The notes under the pieces are model-generated. The model did no database searches. It had not been told where the DNA came from and was given only the letters and a program-made list of their open reading frames with translations. A DNA stretch of 57,748 bases, taken from positions 1 through 57,748 of the forward strand of contig ML769774.1 of the NCBI GenBank assembly GCA_009733575.1, in the 5' to 3' direction. The first letter of the stretch is position 1; every line of letters starts with the position of its first letter. The translations under genes were made by a program, and so were the position numbers. This document shows, piece by piece, positions 33,788 through 44,833 of this stretch. This DNA comes from Gymnopus androsaceus JB14 (taxonomy: Eukaryota; Basidiomycota; Agaricomycetes; Agaricales; Omphalotaceae).

Positions 33788-36700
33788 AAATGGCGACCCA
33801 TACCCGTGCCCGTACTAGTGCTCAAACCAGAGCACAAACTGAGGAGTCAACTCCTGCCGCTTTCTCAGTATTAGCTCCTCATAGTCGTCGATTAGTTCAG
33901 ACGACAACACCCGCATCCGTTCCATCAGTGTTCTCAGGCACTGCAACGGAACCGGCTTCTCCATCACCGTTACCACGTCAGTTACAGAGACAACCCAGAC
34001 GTGCTGCGGTACCAATTGGGGGACAACGATTAGGTGCTATGCCTAACCCCAGACCATTTGAAACTCCCTCCCGATCAAGACCTGTAAGTGTTGCACAGCA
34101 ACGCTTACTGACGGAAACGCTTGAACGGTCTATTGAATTTGAAAGAAGACAAAGGGAGAGGAATCAAGTCACACATTTGGCTCCTAGACCACGGTGGAGT
34201 AATGAATTGCAAAACCCTGTCACTCGTATCAGTAGAAGCCCTATTGATATGGGACCAACAATTACTCAACAACTTATGGCTGAATTTGTGGAAAATGCAC
34301 AAGTACCAAATCCACAAACTCCGGTACGTTCCACTAGTGTTCCAATACGTACACGATCTGCTCCAATCTCATCCGGGGTAAATCGACAATTAACACCTAC
34401 TGTTGCCCAACACCCAATAATGGTTCCAGAAATGCAAAGACGACACGAACCACCTGGGGAACCTGAAACCCGAAATAATTCCCCATCAGTATTTTACAAT
34501 ACTGAAAATCAAAGGGTCAGTAGGCCAGCAAGTGTTCAAAATAGTGGGCAAAATAGCTCCAGGCATAGTATGTTGTCAGAAATAATAGTAGTGCCCAGAA
34601 GATCTTCAATCAGACAAGAACAAAATGGGGAATCTAGTATAAATTTAGTGGATGAAAAAACACATATATCTAGAAATAGTGAAGAACAGCAAGGAATACC
34701 AATAGTGGAAATGACGGAGTTTTCCAGATTACGAACCCCTGTAGCTCAAAATGCCTCAACACCAATGCGTCCTGAACCATGGGTTGGATACCGCGAGCAA
34801 TACAGGGAGATCATGGGTGAAAGCTAGTGTGTGGCTCGGGTTTTAGTCGGGTCTCTTGGGAATCATGATGTAGAGCTAAATTGTAGGAAATTTTTGAGCT
34901 CAGGATGATGTAAATCAGTTAAGAACTGACTGAGTTATGAGCAAAACAAGTTTGGTGAGGTTACATAAAGAACTACATGTTCCAGAGCTAAATTCACACA
35001 AAAACCCGACTTCTGGACCCGGAAAGGGCTCAGACATCAACCCGGGTCCACCTGTGACCAGGGGGCTGTCACAAATGCACAAAACTTGTTTTGTCCATAA
35101 CTCAGTCAATTCTTGACCAAATTGCATCATCCTTGGCTCAAAATTTTGCTAGAGCTGAGCTCCACAATGTAATTACCAAAACCCGACGGCTCACCCGAGC
35201 CACACACTAGTGAAAGCCCTACAACCTTACCAAGAAATGCACAGATGGATGCCAGAAATAATCTGAACATAAATGAAAATACACCTTCATTCATGCATGT
35301 ACCCGGAGACTACCTGCATGAGCAAGCACAACCAGTTCCAACTACATTAGGTATGCATGATGAAGTGCAAGTTGCGGAGGAACATCTCGTTAATTTAGGT
35401 GGTCGAGTACACCATTATTTGCGGCAATGGGGAATTGGAAGCCATAGAACCCCTGCAGGATGGGTCAGAGTATTATTACGATTAGGAAGAAATAGGGGAT
35501 TATCCGCTGGATTTATTGCAGCAATGGCAAACCCGGATAATCAAGAATTGTTTGAAACCCTGTTGGATGAAGCCAGAACACCCCATATCCAGTATTTCCT
35601 GCAAAATAATAGGATGTTCCCTTCAAGGGAATCAAACACTAACTCGTCAACTGAAAATAACTCGGAACGAGTTAGTTTCATATCAAGTGTATTGCGTACC
35701 GGGAATGCATCTTATACATCACATACAGCAATAAATCCCGAATCTTCTAGTGATACAGACTATCCTGCAAGTGTAAATAGCGAACCATATATTATTCGTG
35801 GACCTGAAATGGATCGACGGGTAAGAATAGCAAGACCCTCGGAAGAAAGAAGGGGTCAACCTACAGAACGTCATCAACGACGGGATACACCTGCGGTTCC
35901 AAGACAAGGACCCATTTACATATCATCAGATTCAGATCCGGTATTGCATCCCCAACCATTTTTGTCAAGACCCTCTATAATCCCTAGAATGAATGATGAA
36001 GAGGAAAATGATGATGAGGTGTGGGATGGATTGCGTGAGATGAATGCAAGGGAGCTTAGGGAACAAAACCCAGAGGGATGGGCAGAAGTACTAATCCCAC
36101 AAGATGACCCAGTTCCACCATATGAAGAAAATCCTACACTAGAAAATACTATAGCAGGACCCAGTGGAACCAGACATAGTGATAGGTCATCAATAGGTTC
36201 CCCCAATGCTCAATTGGATTTGAGAACAGTAGTACAAACAGTTTTGAATGAATTACAGGGACAAAATAACACACCTGTGACAAGTCCAAGAGTAGAGGAA
36301 ACAGCAGAAGATTATCAAAATGAACCAGTCAGAAGTGAACGTCAACATTTACGAACACAGAACTGGAGAACTGGCCATGAATGGCAAAACTCACAGATTG
36401 TGCCAGGAGGACCTCCACCTCCAATAATAATTTCTAGTTCAAGTTCAGATAACCCATCATCAACTGATAGCAGTGTGCCCATCTCACAACAACGCAACAT
36501 TGTCCCTTACAATTCAAACCAAGTTATAACAAACAATAATGACACTGAAAGGGGAGGACCTCCAAGAGTACCCCCTAATACATCAAATGGATCTGGATAT
36601 AGTGGAGATGATGAACAAGGCTCTGAAAGTGGACAAAATAGAATGCTAAGGGGGACAAGAAACTATCAGGGGAACATGGGTGGAAATGGAAATGGAAATA

Positions 36701-38103
36701 ATGGCCAACCACCAAATGATCAGTCTCCTAATAGGTCCAACAATAATAGCGAAGGGTGGTCAAATAATCCAAGATATTCGCAAAGTGGAAATTCAAGGAT
36801 AAATGATTTTGGAGGAAACGGAGGTGGTGGACCACCCGATGGCCAGGGGCCAGATGACAACAACGGAAGTGAGGATGATGAGGACGAAAGAAGATTTCAA
36901 ATATCGGGAAGGGGACGCGACGGTCGGGATGGTAGAGATGGTCGAGACGGTCGTGATGGAAGAGATGGCCAAGGAAGAAATAGGGGGAGTAGCGAAGATG
37001 ATGAAAGATTGCGAAGAGATCGGGAAAAAGACCTCTTCAACAGGGAATTGAACCGACAATCAAAATTAGAACTGAACAAGCCACAAACCTTCTCCGGAGA
37101 AAAAAGAGAAGAATTCAGGACTTTTCAAGATGCTTGCGAAAATACCTTTGTAGCAAAAGCCCTGATATACGAGACGGACGATTCCCAAATCGCTTTTGCA
37201 GGTTCATATCTCAGTGGAGCGGCACTGCGACATTTTCAAAGTTTAATGAGAAGGAAAAGGAACGGAGAAAATGTACTCGCATTCCTATCCTGGACAAGTT
37301 TTATTCTTCACCTGGCGGAACTCTTTGGATTGCATGACGAAACCCTTCATGCCCAATCAAAATTGGACACTTGTTACCAAAAATGGAATGAACCATTTGG
37401 AGATTTCTTAGTTAGGTTTGAAGATATTATGCTACTTACCAATTACAATGATCCTGCAAAACGATGGAGATTACTCCGACAAATTAACAGGGGTCTTCAA
37501 GATCGACTAGCCGATCACGGTGAAATTCCAGAAACTTTTAGTGGAGTTGTACAAAAACTTCTTCGTCTCGATGGAGCTAGACAAGCGTTTAATGAGATGG
37601 GGTTGGGAGTAAAAAATAATATGCGTACCGCAGAAGTCAAAACCGAGGAAACCACCAAAGTAGTTACAACAACTCCTGTGGTAGCTCCCGTAACTGCTGG
37701 ACCAAATAGACAATATGGATATCGATCCAGGCAAGCACTTGGCAGGCTGGCGGATATTGCTGAAGAAGAAACTCTGGAAGCTGCCATAGAGGAGATGCCA
37801 AAAGAGGAAATACGCACCCCAGAAGGGAATTACCCACGGATTTCAATACAAGAATGGAACAGACGAATGAGGAGTGGAGAATGTGGGGTTTGTGGATCAA
37901 AAGATCACAGGTACCGTGAACATTTCCTCCAAGGAGGACCAAAGCCTGCAATGGGAAGAGCAACTTTTGTTGACAATTACCATGATGAACCTGAACAACT
38001 GTTCCTGGAAATTGAAGGATTTGAGGAACCAATACACATTAATGATCCAATTCTAGAAGAATCGGAATTGGAAGGGGGAAATAATGAGGCGGGAAATGCC
38101 TAA
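33788..38103 (+). pseudogene. gypsy-1 ORF1 (gag-like), interrupted by a 385-bp MITE
   Basis: The ATG at 33788 opens a Pro/Ser/Arg-rich, low-complexity N-terminal region. After the MITE (34825-35209) and one copy of its 8-bp duplication the frame resumes unchanged and runs to the TAA at 38101. The whole would exceed 1300 residues, long for gag. Near the C-terminal third there is an (RDG)n tract (about 36905-36975), then a capsid-like region starting ELNKPQTFSGEKREEF and containing WNEPFGDFLVRFEDI. A zinc-knuckle-like CGVCGSKDHRYREH follows, where the last ligand is His rather than Cys. The last codons overlap the frameshift signal. An internal ATG at 35245 gives a still-open 952-residue product downstream of the MITE. 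The role is nucleocapsid formation and RNA packaging, by family. Confidence 0.85.
34825..35209. mobile_element. 385-bp fold-back MITE, hAT-like 8-bp target duplication
   Basis: The ends are TAGTGTGTGGCTCGGG inverted repeats, and similarity continues for about 150 bp into each arm, so nearly the whole element is a long inverted repeat. The flanking 8-bp duplication GTGAAAGC is at 34817-34824 and 35210-35217. Removing the element and one duplication would leave the gag-like frame open. It is non-coding. Confidence 0.92.
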
Positions 38104-38136
38104 AGGACCGAGGAGAAGGGGAAACTCTACCGGTCC
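38091..38136 (+). promoter_or_regulatory. -1 programmed ribosomal frameshift signal, gag to protease
   Basis: The heptamer GGGAAAT at 38091-38097 is read G GGA AAT in the gag frame, the canonical X XXY YYZ form. Seven bases downstream, GGACCG (38105-38110) pairs with CGGTCC (38131-38136); a GAG/CTC pair lies inside the loop. The gag stop TAA is at 38101, and the -1 frame continues directly into the protease. The spacing is typical of known sites. Confidence 0.85.
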
Positions 38137-38612
38137 AGCTCAGCACCACTCCCCAACATCTACAAAGTGCTATACTTGAATCAGAAACAATCTCCTCAAG
38201 ATCAGAGCAATCATTCATAATACCATTAAAAATCCAAGAACAAAATGCTCCTGCTCATCTTTCACTCATTGACTCCGGAGCATCACGCGATTTTATAGAC
38301 ACAGACCTTGCCAATCAATTCAAAACTTCTATCACTCAAATTGAAACACCAATACCATTGAAATTGATAGATGGGCAATTATCATCAGCAGGGCTTATAA
38401 GGCACAAATTGACAACAAACATAGTGTTTGAAGATGGTACAACTCACAAAAGGGATTTTCTAATCACCAAACTACATCCAAAAACCCCAATTGTGTTGGG
38501 ATTACCCTGGCTCCGGGAATACAACCCACAGATTGATTGGAAAAATTTAAAATTCTCACTACAGAAGGATGTCATACTTTCAGCAGCAATGGTAAGAGAT
38601 ACCTTGTGCTGA
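38097..38612 (+). CDS. gypsy-1 aspartic protease (in -1 frame to gag)
   Basis: The frame begins at the slippery site and has no ATG of its own. The active-site block is LIDSGASRDFID, with FEDGTTHKRDFLI, and the flap/ILG-type block is KTPIVLGLPWLREYNPQIDW, all typical of basidiomycete gypsy retropepsins. It stops at 38612, whereas pol resumes in another frame. The segment 38613-38897 still codes in pieces (LFPSIWVPHKH, then a Lys-rich linker), so one or two small indels or a stop have broken the natural PR-RT fusion in this copy. It cleaves the polyprotein in virus-like particles, by family. Confidence 0.85.
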   Translation, partial: CLKDRGEGETLPVQLSTTPQHLQSAILESETISSRSEQSFIIPLKIQEQNAPAHLSLIDSGASRDFIDTDLANQFKTSITQIETPIPLKLIDGQLSSAGLIRHKLTTNIVFEDGTTHKRDFLITKLHPKTPIVLGLPWLREYNPQIDWKNLKFSLQKDVILSAAMVRDTLC

Positions 38613-38897
38613 CAAACTATTCCCCAGCATCTGGGTACCACATAAACATCCTTCACTGGTAACAATTGAGGATGTACCAGAAGACTTGGAACAAAAATGG
38701 CCAGGACTTGGACTGGAGGATCCACTATTGTTGCATGTGGATGAGCTGGAAAAATATTACCATGCAAAGAAAGAGCTAGCAAAGAAAGCAAATTCAAAAA
38801 GAAACAAGGAAAATCCAACTCGGATTTTGAAATCCAAACACAGCCAACTGGCGGAAAATCAAATACGTCAGAACATAACAAACGATGGGCAAACACC

Positions 38898-41882
38898 GTG
38901 GGCGGACCTCGAATTGGTCTAGTAGGTGCACCAGCGTTTGCAAGGTTAGCAAAAGCAGGCTGTGAAACCTTCACATTGCACATAACACCGCAAGGAGGCA
39001 TCAGAGAGTGTGAAGAATTTGAACATGAGGAAAACCTTAGGGCAGAAAATGCCGAAAAGGAATTAGAACCAAGGCCACCTGAAATTGAAAAGAGGTTTAC
39101 TCTACCAAAAATGCCAAACACAACTGGTTCAGTTGATCAGAGCATGTTGGATAAACATGTTCCGAAACAGTACCATGATTTTGCAAAAACTTTTGCAGCT
39201 GCTGAAGCTAAAACACTTCCACAACACCGCTCATATGACTTAAGGGTGGACACAGAGGATGATAAGCTTCCACCTTTTGGGAAGCTGTATAACATGTCAG
39301 AACTGGAGTTAAAAGCTTTGAAGGAATACCTAGATGATATGCTTGATAAGGGCTTCATACGAGCATCAGCATCACCTATTGGGGCACCTGTACTGTTTGC
39401 AAAAAAGAAAGATGGAAGCCTACGACTCTGTGTGGACTATCGAGCCTTAAACAAGCTCACAAAAAAGAATCGGTATCCATTACCTTTGATTGGAAATCTA
39501 ATAGACCAATTACGCAAGGCCAAAATTTATACCAAACTTGACTTGCGTGCAGGATACAACAATGTCCGGATAGCCAAGGGACACGAATGGAAAACCGCTT
39601 TTCGAACACGTTATGGATCTTACGAATATCTGGTTATGCCTTTTGGCCTAACCAATGCACCCTCGAATTTCCAGTATTTCATGAACGACGTGTTTCATGA
39701 TATGGTTGACAATTTTGTAATTGTTTACCTGGATGACATCTTGATTTTCTCCAACAATGAGGAAGAACATACAGAACATGTCAAAAGTGTCCTAAAAAGA
39801 TTGGAAAGCCATGATCTACATGTGAAACCCGAAAAATGCGAATTCCACACTACCACAGTGGAATATCTTGGACTTATAGTTTCACCAGATGGCATATCAA
39901 TGGACCCTAAAAAAGTTGAAGTCATAAAGAATTGGCCAACTCCAACCTGTATTAAAGAACTACAATCTTTCCTAGGATTTGCCAACTTTTACAGACGGTT
40001 CATTGACAACTTTTCAGGAATTGTAAAACCTTTGACCAGGTTACTCACTAAAAATGCCATATGGCATTGGACAGAAGAATGTATAACAGTATTTGATTTG
40101 TTGAAACAAGCTTTTGTAGAGGCACCAGTACTTCGACACTTCAACCCGGACCTACCGATAATAATAGAATCGGATGCCTCAGATTTCGCAATTGCTTCAA
40201 TCATCTCCCAATATGACCCTGAATCGGGAGAAATATACCCAATAGCCTTCTTTGCCAGAGGCATGGTAGCAGCAGAATTGAACTACGACATATATGACAA
40301 GGAAATGTTAGCAATTGTTGAATCCTTCAAACAGTGGAGAGCCTACCTGGAAGGATCAAAATATGGGATAGAGGTTTTTACTGATCATAACAACTTGCAG
40401 TGGTTTACCACCACAAAAGCTCTCAGCCGTCGACAAGCCAGATGGTCGGAGTATCTATCTGGATTTGACTTTCATATCAATTACAGACCAGGACGTTTGG
40501 GTGCAAAACCAGATGCACTAACAAGGAGAGCAGATGTCTACCCAAAAAAGGCAGAACTCGAAAAGGCAAACCAAATGAACTCCAGAATTTTACTACAGCC
40601 AGAACAGCTAATGGCATCGCTAATTCTAAATGATGAATTAGACATCTCAAATATTAAAAAAGTGGACAAAGATTACTACCAGAGGAACATGGAGAAAATT
40701 GCAATCTCTGGGGAGGATGAGAATTTCACGGTCGAAAATGGACTCCTGCTAAGGAGAGGGAGAATATATGTACCCAAAATAGACAGCTTACGACTCCGAA
40801 TACTCCAGACACACCACGACCATAAACTACGGGGACACCCAGGAATTAGAAAAACCCAAAAATTAATTCAACAAACATACTTTTGGCCTGGATTACACAA
40901 AGATGTACGCCAGTATGTACGCTCGTGTCACCATTGTCAACGTGCAAAACCGGATCGACAAAGGAAACTTGGACTATTAAAACCACTTCCAATAGGGGAC
41001 AGACCATGGAGTGCAATTTCAGTGGATCACATAGTGGAATTACCAATTTCAAATGGCTATAATGCCATTATGGTAGTGGTGGACAGACTAACAAAACAGT
41101 CAATATTTGTTCCATGTAACACAACAGACGATGCACCGCAACTGGCGAAACTCTTCTTGAAACATGTTTTTTCAAAACATGGATTACCCACTGATATAGT
41201 GTCAGATCGAGGAGTTTTATTCACATCAAAATTTTGGCGGTCATTATGCTCAATGCTGGATATTCAACAACGACTATCAACAGCTTATCATCCCCAGACG
41301 GATGGCCAAACTGAAAGGACAAATCAGACCTTGGAACAATATTTGAGAATATTTGTGAACTACGACCAAGATGATTGGGAAGAATGGTTACCTTTGGCTG
41401 AATTCGTCTATAATAACACACCAAGTGATGCAACGGGCATCTCACCCTTCTTTGCTAACAAGGGATTTCATCCCAAGTTAACCTTATCCCTAAAAAATGT
41501 ACCCAGCCATAATGCACATCTCAAGGTACAGGACATGAAAAGCTTAAATCAGTTCCTGAAGGATCAAATTTCTAAAGCAAACCAGTCCTATGAAATGGCA
41601 ACAAACAAACACCGACGTACAGAAAACAAGAATGAATGGAAAGAGGGAACAAAAGTTTGGTTGAATGCAAAAAATATCTTAACCAAAAGGCCCATGAAAA
41701 AATTGGACTACAAGAAGTGGGGACCTTTTAAGATACTTCAGAAAATTTCGAGTCACGCATACAAACTGGATTTACCAAAAACAATGAGGGGAATACACAA
41801 TGTATTCCACATAGACCTACTCACTGGAACACCCCAAGGAATATTTTCCGGAAAGAAAACCTGCACCGCAACCACCAATTGA
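38898..41882 (+). CDS. gypsy-1 reverse transcriptase, RNase H and integrase
   Basis: A 994-codon frame. RT occupies about residues 150-330: LDDMLDKGFIRAS, LRLCVDYRALN, LDLRAGYNNVRI, FGLTNAPSNFQ, and the active site IVYLDDILIFS. RNase H follows with IESDASDFAIA, YDKEMLAIVESF and FTDHNNLQW. The integrase zinc region is HHDHKLRGHPG...CHHCQRAK; the catalytic core has D in SVDHIVELP, D in SDRGVLFTS, and E in QTDGQTERTN. The GPF-like GPFKILQKISSHAYKLDLP comes near the end. All catalytic residues are intact. The apparent start at 38898 is internal to the pol fusion, not a natural initiation codon. The frame leaves the chromodomain register by one base at about 41838. Confidence 0.95.
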   Translation: MGGPRIGLVGAPAFARLAKAGCETFTLHITPQGGIRECEEFEHEENLRAENAEKELEPRPPEIEKRFTLPKMPNTTGSVDQSMLDKHVPKQYHDFAKTFAAAEAKTLPQHRSYDLRVDTEDDKLPPFGKLYNMSELELKALKEYLDDMLDKGFIRASASPIGAPVLFAKKKDGSLRLCVDYRALNKLTKKNRYPLPLIGNLIDQLRKAKIYTKLDLRAGYNNVRIAKGHEWKTAFRTRYGSYEYLVMPFGLTNAPSNFQYFMNDVFHDMVDNFVIVYLDDILIFSNNEEEHTEHVKSVLKRLESHDLHVKPEKCEFHTTTVEYLGLIVSPDGISMDPKKVEVIKNWPTPTCIKELQSFLGFANFYRRFIDNFSGIVKPLTRLLTKNAIWHWTEECITVFDLLKQAFVEAPVLRHFNPDLPIIIESDASDFAIASIISQYDPESGEIYPIAFFARGMVAAELNYDIYDKEMLAIVESFKQWRAYLEGSKYGIEVFTDHNNLQWFTTTKALSRRQARWSEYLSGFDFHINYRPGRLGAKPDALTRRADVYPKKAELEKANQMNSRILLQPEQLMASLILNDELDISNIKKVDKDYYQRNMEKIAISGEDENFTVENGLLLRRGRIYVPKIDSLRLRILQTHHDHKLRGHPGIRKTQKLIQQTYFWPGLHKDVRQYVRSCHHCQRAKPDRQRKLGLLKPLPIGDRPWSAISVDHIVELPISNGYNAIMVVVDRLTKQSIFVPCNTTDDAPQLAKLFLKHVFSKHGLPTDIVSDRGVLFTSKFWRSLCSMLDIQQRLSTAYHPQTDGQTERTNQTLEQYLRIFVNYDQDDWEEWLPLAEFVYNNTPSDATGISPFFANKGFHPKLTLSLKNVPSHNAHLKVQDMKSLNQFLKDQISKANQSYEMATNKHRRTENKNEWKEGTKVWLNAKNILTKRPMKKLDYKKWGPFKILQKISSHAYKLDLPKTMRGIHNVFHIDLLTGTPQGIFSGKKTCTATTN

Positions 41883-42120
41883 GGTAGAGGGCGTCAATGA
41901 ATATGTTGTGGAAAAAATACTGGATAGTAAACGGGTTCGAGGACGTATGAAGTACCTAGTAAGATGGGAAACATACGGACCTGAAGAAGATACTTGGGAA
42001 CCAATCACTAACCTCGAAAATGCGAAAGAAACCGTAGAGAAATTTCACTACGACCACCCAGAGAAGGAACAACTAAAAGAGGGGGAATGGGCATCTGCCA
42101 GCACACAACAAACCAAGTAG
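41839..42120 (+). CDS. gypsy-1 chromodomain (C-terminus of pol, +1 out of frame)
   Basis: EYVVEKILDSKRVRGRMKYL, VRWETYGPEEDTWEP and the ENAKETVEKFH helix form a complete chromodomain of about 50 residues. It normally ends the integrase and tethers it to histone-marked chromatin. Here it lies one base out of register with the preceding 994-codon frame, so a single-base indel near 41838 has probably separated it. Confidence 0.9.
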   Translation, partial: EYFPERKPAPQPPIEVEGVNEYVVEKILDSKRVRGRMKYLVRWETYGPEEDTWEPITNLENAKETVEKFHYDHPEKEQLKEGEWASASTQQTK

Positions 42121-42209
42121 CACAGTAAAAATGAACATTGCTACGACACAACGGGATGTACAAAAAAAAAAAAAAAAAAAATAATATATATAGTACCACA
42201 TATATCCAT

Positions 42210-43700
42210 TCAAACAAAATCGTCACTTGTCTCACCAAAAATCCCATTGGAGTCACTTGAACTATCAAGTTCATCCAACTCCTCAGATTCGGAAGCCCTA
42301 AGGGAGATAGGAGAAGGAGAGTCGTAGAGCATGCTACTAAGACCAGTTGGATCCGGAACAACAGGGGAAATGCGGTCGGAAGGATAGGGATGGGACAGAA
42401 CATTAGCCCGAACCATGTTATTGGCACGCCGAGCATACTCAAACGCGGAAGGACCTATTTCAGAAGAAAAGAACAACGCATAGTCACGCGCGACCACGGG
42501 TCGTTGAATCGAGTTAGAAACGGATTGTTGCCCTGCCTGACTCGCATGGATTATGGAACGAAATCCATCGAGAAATTTGTGTATAAAACACAAGAGATAA
42601 GTGGTGGTGAAAGATTGAGGGGTTAAAGCAGCAGTATAATCGTAAATACGATCAATATTGTCACGGAGACAATGAAGGAAGGGAAGGACGTCCAAACGAG
42701 ACAAACAGAGAACCAGCCTCGCAAGCTCATTACGTTCCCCACCACACCCATTAAAACGATTAGAAAGTGACAGAATCTCATTTCGAAGTCCTTCTTCACG
42801 CCTGTACGCCGCTACAAGCTCCCCTTCCAATAAATTTGCACGAAGACGCCAATCTTCCAGTTCACCACGAAGTCTCTCGGTATCCTTGCGAACCTCACTG
42901 AAAACATCGTCGAAAGGAAGATGGAAACGGGTCCGAAGGTCCTCCACCTCCTCTCGAAGGCGGTCACGTTCCAGAACGGTATCGGCCAGAGTTGACTGAC
43001 AACCATTAAAAAGAGTAGAGCAGTCGTGATTCTCCACCTGGAGAATTTGAATGCGTTTTTGATGCTCAGCGTTCTCCACCCCAAGGTTAGAAATGTCGCT
43101 ATTAAATGATAAACACGAACGGTACAATTATGGGAAGAGGATTGGACACCCACCAATGTGCAAAATGAAGTTGACTGAGTAAACTGGAATTCAAATCGTC
43201 GTTCTGCACCTTAAGACTATCAATGGGGGATATCAATAAAATGAAATAAAATAATCAAGGACAACATACGTTTTATAACACTCAATTTGGTTTTTCAACG
43301 TTTCAATCTCTTGCGCATGAGCAATTTGAGCAATAATTGCGTCAGATTGAACCCTGCACAAAGAATTACTCAATAAAAAGAGAATCAAAAAGTTAACAAG
43401 AACTCACTTAAAGAAACGCTCGAAATTGGCATCGAGAATATCAAAAAGCGAAACTACTGCATTTCGTGTTTCTCGAGGGAGAAAACTGAGCGTGGTAACA
43501 ACCTCACTATCGTCACCATCGAAAGCACGGCTACCAAACCTAGAAACGGGAGTCGTGTTGGTAAAAAGATTCCGATGACTTGTAATATCTGGAGATTGGA
43601 CAGAAGGCTCGTCCAATTCCAAAACCGGAGACAAAGACCTGGGAATATACTCGGGGGAAGGAGTGCGAGAGTAAATCGAAATGGGAGAGGAGGCAGACAT
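42210..43700 (-). CDS. Antisense coiled-coil protein gene inside gypsy-1 (four exons)
   Basis: It starts at the ATG at 43700 and ends at 42210, opposite to pol and between pol and the 3' LTR. The N-terminus is Ser/Pro-rich (SPISIYSRTPSPEYIP), followed by a short helical block. GT-AG introns lie at 43407 to about 43356, near 43270-43217, and near 43138-43085, each 50-60 bp with good splice sites. Downstream is a heptad-rich coiled coil (ERDRLREEVEDLRTRF, RLRGELEDWRLRANLLEGEL), a compact region with LPFLHCLRDNIDRIYDY, and an acidic Ser tail (ESEELDELDSSSDSNG). There is no sign of decay across the main exon of about 270 residues. I do not recognise the family; it is not a known retroviral gene. 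A poly(A) run on the plus strand at 42162-42181 separates it from pol. Confidence 0.7.
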
Positions 43701-44152
43701 CCCGAATGAGATTGAACAAGCTTTGCCGATACTTTTAACGAGAACACTGACGGTATTTATAGGAAAATGTCAGTAGGACACAAATGGGGAAAGCAAAAGA
43801 ATAATAGGAACACGCACCTAGAGGCCCATACGACTACCCCACTCTCGGATGCTAAACTCAACTAAAAAACTTGCAGAGCAATGTTAAAATTCGGGGCAGA
43901 AAAGACAGCGGGAAGGAAATCGATAAAAAAAAATCAGAAAGAATTGGACACGCACACTGAAAAAGCATGAAAACACGGGACGAGAAACAGAGTGGAATAC
44001 AAGCAAGGGAAAAAATTACGCGAATAAATACATTGGGAACGTGTCGATAAAAGCCTAAAGATGAGAGACCTGTAGCCAATCATTCACAAGGTTCATGTTA
44101 CCCCACTCCAGTGATAACGAAAAGTCACAAGGACCTCGGGGGCTCAGTCTTA

Positions 44153-44168
44153 GGAAGAGGGGGAGTAA
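44153..44168 (+). promoter_or_regulatory. Polypurine tract of gypsy-1
   Basis: GGAAGAGGGGGAGTAA directly precedes the LTR start TGTCAAG at 44169, the place where plus-strand DNA synthesis is primed. Confidence 0.9.
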
Positions 44169-44833
44169 TGTCAAGAACCAAACATGATTTCCAGATCGAG
44201 CTTCTAAGCGCTCGTCACGCAATTCGCAGATATGTGCCAAACATCTGGACAATGGACCTGGAACCGGCCCGGAATCCGATTCGGAACCTACAACGGGTCC
44301 GGACTCCACAACGGTTCCGCATAATAACTAATTTTCACTCAACATTACACTTTTTGACTCATTACAAGTCATACATATTTACTATATAAGCAGACCATAA
44401 TTACATTAGACCCCAGTCGTATATTTTGTATCCATCAGTCATAGGCACTTGAGAATACAACTGGCTCAATTTATCCCAGCTAACTACTGAAGAAGGACCT
44501 CTGAAGATTTCCCAGAACCTTAATTATCCCAGTTAACTACTGAAGAAGGACCTCTGACGCTTTCCCAGAACCTTAAATACCCAATTTGCTGAAGCTTTCC
44601 CAGTTAAATCACATCACGAAACTTACGCTTTGACCATCGATCTTACGCTTTGACCAATCGATCACGATTAAATACCCAAATATACCATTGTAGTTGCCCA
44701 ACGCAACTATCTATACCATTTTTAGACACGTCGACTATTTCATTTCGACAAGCCTTCAGACAACTAGTCTGAATATACCCTTCTGAATTCCATCTGTAAT
44801 TCAGATAAACGAACTCGTACTCAGTTCTTTACA
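44169..44833 (+). repeat. 3' LTR of gypsy-1 (665 bp)
   Basis: It starts TGTCAAG and ends CTTTACA. The first half matches 23817-24134 and the second half matches the inverted copy 28685-29052. It contains two near-tandem copies of ACTACTGAAGAAGGACCTCTGA (44484 and about 44526) and two of CTTACGCTTTGACCA (near 44620 and 44642). Its right edge truncates the minus-strand gene at 44834. Confidence 0.93.

Larger units (their letters stand above)
33671..44833 (+). mobile_element. gypsy-1: Ty3/gypsy chromovirus with antisense passenger gene
   Basis: Order on the plus strand: truncated 5' LTR (33671-33760), gag-like ORF1 split by a MITE (33788-38103), -1 frameshift into protease, RT-RNase H-integrase (38898-41882), chromodomain, an antisense coiled-coil gene (42210-43700, minus), PPT and full 3' LTR (44169-44833). 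The chromodomain and integrase place it among chromoviruses. Frame breaks in the protease-RT linker and before the chromodomain, plus the damaged 5' LTR, make this copy defective. Confidence 0.9.
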
